DNA of 29,296 nt from Massilia sp. UBA2604. Lineage in GTDB: Bacteria; Pseudomonadota; Gammaproteobacteria; Burkholderiales; Burkholderiaceae_D. Below the pieces are notes generated by a model. It saw nothing but the letters and a program-made list of their open reading frames with translations, was not told where the DNA came from and did no database searches. Shown in pieces: positions 25,942-29,296 of this stretch. A program made the position numbers and the translations under genes. The stretch is from contig DDKG01000254.1 of the NCBI GenBank assembly GCA_002339265.1, positions 1 to 29,296 of the forward strand. The letters are read 5' to 3'. Every line of letters starts with the position of its first letter. Position 1 is the first letter of the stretch.

Positions 25942-27163
25942 CGCTGCGCCCCTGTTCAAGACCCCGGATTACGCCCTGCCCGACGCGGTGGGCCACTTCG
26001 GACCCTATGGCGGCAGCTTCGTCGCCGAAACCCTGTCGCACGCACTGGCCGAGCTGAACGAAGCCTATGCGAAGTATGCGCAGGACCCCGAGTTTCTCGA
26101 GGAATTCCGCTACGAGCTGGCCCACTTCGTCGGCCGTCCGTCGCCGGTGTACCACGCGCGGCGCTGGTCCGAGATGGCTGGCGGCGCCCAGCTGTATTTC
26201 AAGCGCGAAGACCTGAACCACACCGGCGCGCACAAGATCAACAACGTGATCGGCCAGGCCCTGCTGGCGCGGCGCATGGGCAAGCAGCGCATCATCGCCG
26301 AAACCGGCGCCGGCCAGCATGGCGTGGCCACCGCCACCATCTGCGCGCGCTTCGGCCTGGAGTGCGTGGTGTACATGGGCGCCGAGGACGTGAAGCGCCA
26401 GGCGCAGAACGTGTACCGCATGAAGCTGCTGGGCGCGACCGTGGTGCCGGTGGAATCGGGCTCCAAAACGCTGAAGGACGCGCTCAACGAAGCGATGCGC
26501 GACTGGGTCACGAATATCGAAAACACCTTCTACATCATCGGCACTGTGGCCGGCCCGCACCCATATCCGATGATGGTGCGCGACTTCCAGTCGGTGATCG
26601 GCGAGGAATGCCGCGTGCAGATGCCGGCCATGGCGGGACGTCAGCCGGATTACGTGGTCGCCTGCATCGGCGGCGGCTCGAACGCGATGGGCATTTTTTA
26701 TCCGTATATCGGCGAGCCGGGCGTGCAGCTGATTGGTGTCGAGGCGGCGGGCGAGGGGCTCGATTCGGGCATGCATGCGGCCTCGCTGACGGCCGGCATC
26801 CCGGGCGTCCTACACGGCAACCGCACCTACCTGCTGCAGGACGAGAACGGGCAGATCATCGAGACGCATTCGGTGTCGGCTGGCCTGGATTATCCGGGCG
26901 TCGGTCCGGAGCACGCCTGGCTGAAGGATTCGGCGCGCGCGCAGTACGTGTCGATCACCGATGAAGAGGCGCTGCAGACCTTCCACGACTGCTGCCGCAT
27001 CGAGGGGATCATCCCGGCGCTGGAATCGTCGCATGCGATCGCGTATGGCGTGAAGCTGGCGGCGACCCTGCCGAAGGACAAGATCATCCTGGTCAACCTG
27101 TCGGGCCGCGGCGACAAGGACATGCACACGGTGGCGCAGCGGATGGGGCTGGATTTCGGCTGA
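25907..27163 (+). CDS. trpB: TrpB, tryptophan synthase beta subunit
   Basis: This 418-residue PLP enzyme joins indole and serine to make tryptophan. The PLP lysine is K110 ([11 protein letters not shown]), the catalytic glutamate E132 (AETGAGQHG), and the phosphate-binding loop [10 protein letters not shown] is intact. It is a canonical TrpB1. The ATG at 25907 overlaps trpF by 35 bp; longer upstream frames are trpF shadows. There is no strong ribosome site, so translation may depend on ribosomes reading trpF. The subunit works as an alpha2-beta2 complex with TrpA, encoded 77 bp downstream. Confidence 0.97.
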   Translation: MTTKDTLTAQLSAAPLFKTPDYALPDAVGHFGPYGGSFVAETLSHALAELNEAYAKYAQDPEFLEEFRYELAHFVGRPSPVYHARRWSEMAGGAQLYFKREDLNHTGAHKINNVIGQALLARRMGKQRIIAETGAGQHGVATATICARFGLECVVYMGAEDVKRQAQNVYRMKLLGATVVPVESGSKTLKDALNEAMRDWVTNIENTFYIIGTVAGPHPYPMMVRDFQSVIGEECRVQMPAMAGRQPDYVVACIGGGSNAMGIFYPYIGEPGVQLIGVEAAGEGLDSGMHAASLTAGIPGVLHGNRTYLLQDENGQIIETHSVSAGLDYPGVGPEHAWLKDSARAQYVSITDEEALQTFHDCCRIEGIIPALESSHAIAYGVKLAATLPKDKIILVNLSGRGDKDMHTVAQRMGLDFG

Positions 27164-27180
27164 AATCCTCGCTTCGTCTG

Positions 27181-27205
27181 GCCCCGGTCGTTTTATCGCC
27201 GGGGC
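27181..27205. other. Intercistronic hairpin between trpB and trpA
   Basis: GCCCCGG (27181-27187) and CCGGGGC (27199-27205) form a 7-bp GC stem with an 11-nt loop rich in T. There is no T-run after it, so it is not an ordinary terminator; it may stabilise the upstream message or tune trpA expression. Confidence 0.5.
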
Positions 27206-27240
27206 GCCGCACCATCCATGACCATTTGAAGGAAAACAGC

Positions 27241-28041
27241 ATGTCCCGCATCGAACACACTTTCAGCGCGCTGAAGGCGCACAACAAGACCGCCCTGGTG
27301 ACCTTCATCACCGCCGGCGACCCTGGTCCCGAACTGACCGTCCCCTTGATGCACGCCCTGGTGGAGGGCGGCGCCGACGTCCTGGAACTGGGCGTGCCGT
27401 TCTCGGATCCGATGGCCGAAGGCCCGGTGATCCAGCGCGCCTGCGAGCGCGCGCTCAAGTTCAATATCGGCCTGAAGGACGTCTTCGCCTTCGTGCGCGA
27501 ATTCCGCCAGGCCAACACCAGCACCCCGGTCGTCCTGATGGGCTACGCCAACCCGATCGAGCGCATCGGCCAGGATGAATTCATCCGCTGCGCGAAAGAA
27601 GCAGGCGCGGACGGCGCCATCGTGGTCGACTACCCGCCGGAAGAATGCGCTGATTTCGCCGCCGCCATGCGCGACAACGGCCTCGACCTGATCTTCCTGC
27701 TGGCGCCAACGTCGACCACCGAGCGTGTGAAGCAGGTGGCGCAATATGGCGGCGGCTTCAGCTACTACGTCTCGCTGAAGGGCGTGACGGGCTCCGGCGC
27801 GATCGACACCGACGACGTCGCACGCCGCGTGAACGCGATCCGCGAACACGTGAAGCTGCCGATTGGCGTCGGCTTCGGCATCCGCGACGGCGCGACCGCA
27901 AAAGCGGTGGCGCAGGTGGCGGACGCGGTCGTGATCGGCAGCCGCATCATCCAGGAAATCGAAGCGCACCCCGCAAGCGAGGCCGTCCAGGCCGTCCGCA
28001 GCTTCACCGCAGGCATCCGCAGCGCCCTCGACGAGCGCTAA
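27241..28041 (+). CDS. trpA: TrpA, tryptophan synthase alpha subunit, with Glu at catalytic position 60
   Basis: This 266-residue TIM-barrel subunit cleaves indole-3-glycerol phosphate to indole, which is channelled to TrpB. It starts [20 protein letters not shown], with AAGGAA upstream; an ATG at 27226 lacks that spacing. The catalytic E49 is present ([13 protein letters not shown]). The second catalytic residue, D60 in E. coli (PLADGP), is glutamate here (PMAEGP, codon GAA). The remaining signatures, such as [12 protein letters not shown] and GVGFGIRDG, are normal, so the protein looks functional. It is the last gene of the fimV-trpA unit; no terminator is visible, and repeats start 22 bp after the stop. 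Confidence 0.96.
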   Translation: MSRIEHTFSALKAHNKTALVTFITAGDPGPELTVPLMHALVEGGADVLELGVPFSDPMAEGPVIQRACERALKFNIGLKDVFAFVREFRQANTSTPVVLMGYANPIERIGQDEFIRCAKEAGADGAIVVDYPPEECADFAAAMRDNGLDLIFLLAPTSTTERVKQVAQYGGGFSYYVSLKGVTGSGAIDTDDVARRVNAIREHVKLPIGVGFGIRDGATAKAVAQVADAVVIGSRIIQEIEAHPASEAVQAVRSFTAGIRSALDER

Positions 28042-28062
28042 GCCACTATTAAGGTCACAATT

Positions 28063-28129
28063 AGGGTCAGAGTCGAATTATTGAGCAATTTCTTGGCTCA
28101 ATGTTGTCACTTAATTCGACACTGACCCT
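28063..28129. repeat. Inverted-repeat element 1 with AGGGTCAGAGTCGAATTA ends
   Basis: Arms at 28063-28080 and 28112-28129 are inverted copies with 17 of 18 matches. Between them lies a smaller hairpin, ATTGAGC (28080-28086) with GCTCAAT (28096-28102). The element is 67 bp and AT-rich relative to its neighbours. It contains no coding sequence and looks like a MITE- or REP-type unit. Confidence 0.8.
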
Positions 28130-28154
28130 CATTGGGCTTTCAAAGCAGTAATTA

Positions 28155-28668
28155 CCCAATAATGAGGGTCAGAGTCGAATTGTTTGATAACTTTTCGCCT
28201 GCATCTCCCGCAGTCTTCCTCATTCGCGATAAATTGTCATCGCGCAACTCTAGATTTGCTCCTGCGCTATTCTCGTACGCATTGCCTCAAGTAAATTGTG
28301 TCTTCCATTTTCGATTTCGGGAGGACTCAGTGAAGATCCGTATCAAGAACGTCGGCGTCGCCCAATGCGCCAAGATGATCGCTGGCATTTATTTCATCAT
28401 TTCGCTGCCGATAGTTGCGCTTATCATGTTGGCGGCGATGGCAGCAGGGAAGGCAAGCATTGGCATTGGTGTTCTCATCATCACTCCTTTCGTGTACGCA
28501 TTCTTCAGCTATCTTGGTGGGCTGTTATGTGCGTGGATCTATAACATGGTCGCCGATCGTATAGGCGGCTTCGAGTACACAACCTCCGAAATATCCTCCT
28601 GAGCCAGCAATCGACCCATTGCTATAGAAATATTGGCCAACAATTCGACTCTGACCCTCATTGTTGGG
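28155..28668. repeat. Inverted-repeat pair 2 enclosing a small membrane protein gene
   Basis: A 30-bp arm at 28155-28184 and its inverse at 28639-28668 match at 29 of 30 positions; the inner 24 bp (28161-28184, 28639-28662) are perfect. Both contain AGGGTCAGAGTCGAATTG. The 514-bp interval contains the gene at 28330-28602. Further out, at 28692-28709, is a degenerate copy (TTGACTCTGTCCCTAAT). The leader segment 28185-28329 has no other gene or promoter I can support. Confidence 0.8.
28330..28602 (+). CDS. Small two-helix membrane protein, copy 1 (DUF3566-like)
   Basis: The product is 90 residues from the GTG at 28330, preceded by GGGAGG. It starts MKIRIKNVGVAQCAKMIAGI (GTG read as Met). Two membrane helices are evident (about 18-40 and 46-72), followed by the conserved end IGGFEYTT. 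A longer open frame from 28132 runs through the repeat arm and is not protein-like, so I reject it. About half its residues match the protein at 28912-29187. The pattern resembles DUF3566-type transmembrane proteins, from memory. The function is unknown. It lies inside the inverted-repeat pair at 28155-28668 and is less GC-rich than its paralogue. Confidence 0.7.
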   Translation: MKIRIKNVGVAQCAKMIAGIYFIISLPIVALIMLAAMAAGKASIGIGVLIITPFVYAFFSYLGGLLCAWIYNMVADRIGGFEYTTSEISS

Positions 28669-28746
28669 CTATTGAGCGCTATCCAGATGCGCTTGACTCT
28701 GTCCCTAATATGAAAGAAAGGAATTTGTATTCGAAAAAGAAAGGGG

Positions 28747-28807
28747 AGGGTCAGAGTCGATTTATTGAGCAACTCTCAAAGTTGTCAAACAATTCGACTC
28801 TGACCCT
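28747..28807. repeat. Inverted-repeat element 3 of the same family
   Basis: Arms 28747-28763 and 28791-28807 are inverted copies of AGGGTCAGAGTCGAATT with 16 of 17 matches. The 27-bp centre begins ATTGAGCAA, like element 1, so elements 1 and 3 are related units of 61-67 bp. It lies between the two paralogous membrane protein genes. Confidence 0.8.
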
Positions 28808-28851
28808 ATTTTGCGGGTGGCATGCGGTGTGCATGATCGGCGGGTGGATAG

Positions 28852-28879
28852 TTGGTTGCTGTGCTGTTTGTGATAGATT
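28852..28879 (+). promoter_or_regulatory. Possible promoter of membrane protein copy 2
   Basis: TTGGTT (28852-28857), 16 bp, then TAGATT (28874-28879) would start transcription near 28886, about 26 nt before the ATG. The match is modest. The 309-bp gap it sits in (28603-28911) otherwise holds only repeat copies. Confidence 0.35.
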
Positions 28880-28911
28880 GGCAATTCCAATCCATCGACA
28901 GGAGCGCAGGG

Positions 28912-29187
28912 ATGAAACGGCAGATCAAGCATGTGGGTGTGGCGCAATGCGGTAAAGTGATGGCGGGGATTTATCTCATTATCGCGATCCCCATGGCGGC
29001 CTTCATGCTGCTGGTGTCGGGATTCAGCGGCCAGGAAACGACGCCGATCGGCATCGGCGGGGCGATCTTCATGGTCGTGATTTATCCGCTGCTGGGCTTT
29101 CTCAGCGGCGTCATCGGCGCGTGGCTCTACAACCTGGTCGCGGCGCGTATCGGCGGTTTCGAATATACGACCGTCGACGTCTCATAG
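28912..29187 (+). CDS. Small two-helix membrane protein, copy 2 (DUF3566-like)
   Basis: The product is 91 residues and starts MKRQIKHVGVAQCGKVMAGI. Helices at about 18-38 and 50-74 are followed by AARIGGFEYTT near the C-terminus. It shares VGVAQC, AGIY, IGIG, AW-YN-VA and RIGGFEYTT with copy 1. AGGAG precedes the ATG at 28912. The base composition is closer to the chromosome than copy 1's, so this may be the resident gene. The function is unknown; the DUF3566-like label rests on the pattern of a short N-terminal strand, two helices and the terminal GGFEY motif. Confidence 0.82.
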   Translation: MKRQIKHVGVAQCGKVMAGIYLIIAIPMAAFMLLVSGFSGQETTPIGIGGAIFMVVIYPLLGFLSGVIGAWLYNLVAARIGGFEYTTVDVS

Positions 29188-29201
29188 AGCGGCATATCGA
29201 A

Positions 29202-29223
29202 ATGGCAATTGTTGGCTTGCCAT
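29202..29223. other. Small hairpin after membrane protein copy 2
   Basis: ATGGCAA and TTGCCAT form a 7-bp stem with an 8-nt loop, 15 bp after the stop. No T-run follows, so termination here is only a possibility. Confidence 0.35.
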
Positions 29224-29226
29224 CAT

Positions 29227-29255
29227 TCGACAAGCGCGGGCCGAGCGGCTACACT
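29227..29255 (+). promoter_or_regulatory. Sigma-70 promoter of the next gene
   Basis: TCGACA (29227-29232), 5 of 6 matches to TTGACA, lies exactly 17 bp before TACACT (29250-29255), predicting a start near 29262 and a leader of about 31 nt. The same TACACT -10 appears upstream of cheZ. The next gene thus has its own promoter. Confidence 0.65.
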
Positions 29256-29292
29256 ACGCCTCTTCAAAAAGATTCGCCGCAAAGGAGAGAAC

Positions 29293-29296
29293 ATGA
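29293..29296 (+). CDS. Start codon of the next gene, cut by the window edge
   Basis: The window ends in ATGA, preceded by AAAGGAGAGA, a very strong ribosome binding site, and a good promoter. Only one codon is visible, so the product cannot be identified. Burkholderiales gene order often has accD after trpA, but that is a guess. Confidence 0.5.

Noticed and set aside
28132..28329. Extension of membrane protein copy 1 upstream to an ATG at 28132
   Set aside because: The added 66 residues run through the repeat arm and are unlike copy 2. The GTG at 28330 has a strong ribosome site and aligns with copy 2's start.

Overview
The window is GC-rich, gene-dense bacterial chromosome. Its gene order (leuC-leuD-leuB-asd-fimV-truA-trpF-trpB-trpA) and protein sequences point to a beta-proteobacterium of the Burkholderiales, most likely Oxalobacteraceae (Massilia/Telluria/Duganella type). 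This assignment rests on gene order and sequence character only; no database search was possible. Nearly all of the window is ordinary chromosomal backbone. There is no prophage, intact insertion sequence, CRISPR array, rRNA or tRNA that I can support.

Layout. (1) 1-1815: the last codons of ahpC, a terminator-like hairpin, then ahpF and a strong terminator. (2) 1828-1944, minus strand: an unrecognised 38-residue membrane micro-protein. (3) 2201-9702: a five-gene DNA repair operon with overlapping or near-overlapping genes: a RecQ-type helicase, a ligase-associated metallo-beta-lactamase exonuclease, an ATP-dependent DNA ligase, an Lhr-Core-type helicase and the PdeM metallophosphoesterase. 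The last four are a known bacterial repair cassette; here a RecQ with an unusual C-terminus leads it. (4) 9835-10584: a secreted two-domain protein of unknown function, followed by a REPIN-like inverted repeat and a terminator. (5) 10763-13177, minus strand: a regulatory block made of a Crp/Fnr protein that keeps FNR-type DNA-recognition residues but has lost two cluster cysteines, a NarL/FixJ response regulator, and a universal stress protein with an FNR-like box upstream.

(6) 13560-16333: a two-gene chemotaxis unit, cheZ-cheA, with a strong terminator. (7) 16437-21219: the leu operon with a candidate promoter, leuC, an entericidin-like lipoprotein gene, a REP-like hairpin array, leuD, leuB, then asd and a terminator. 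(8) 21263-28041: fimV-truA-trpF-trpB-trpA, mostly with overlapping or short junctions. TrpA has Glu in place of the catalytic Asp60. (9) 28042-29296: a more AT-rich accessory patch with three inverted-repeat pairs built on one roughly 17-bp motif and two related small membrane protein genes, one of them lying between a 30-bp inverted-repeat pair. The window ends at the promoter, ribosome binding site and start codon of the next gene.

The parts of most interest are the RecQ-led repair operon, the degenerate-cluster FNR protein with its candidate target site beside it, the repeat-bounded duplicated membrane protein, and the TrpA D60E substitution. None is demonstrably a wholly new system. The RecQ architecture and the repeat/paralog patch are the least well explained by known families.
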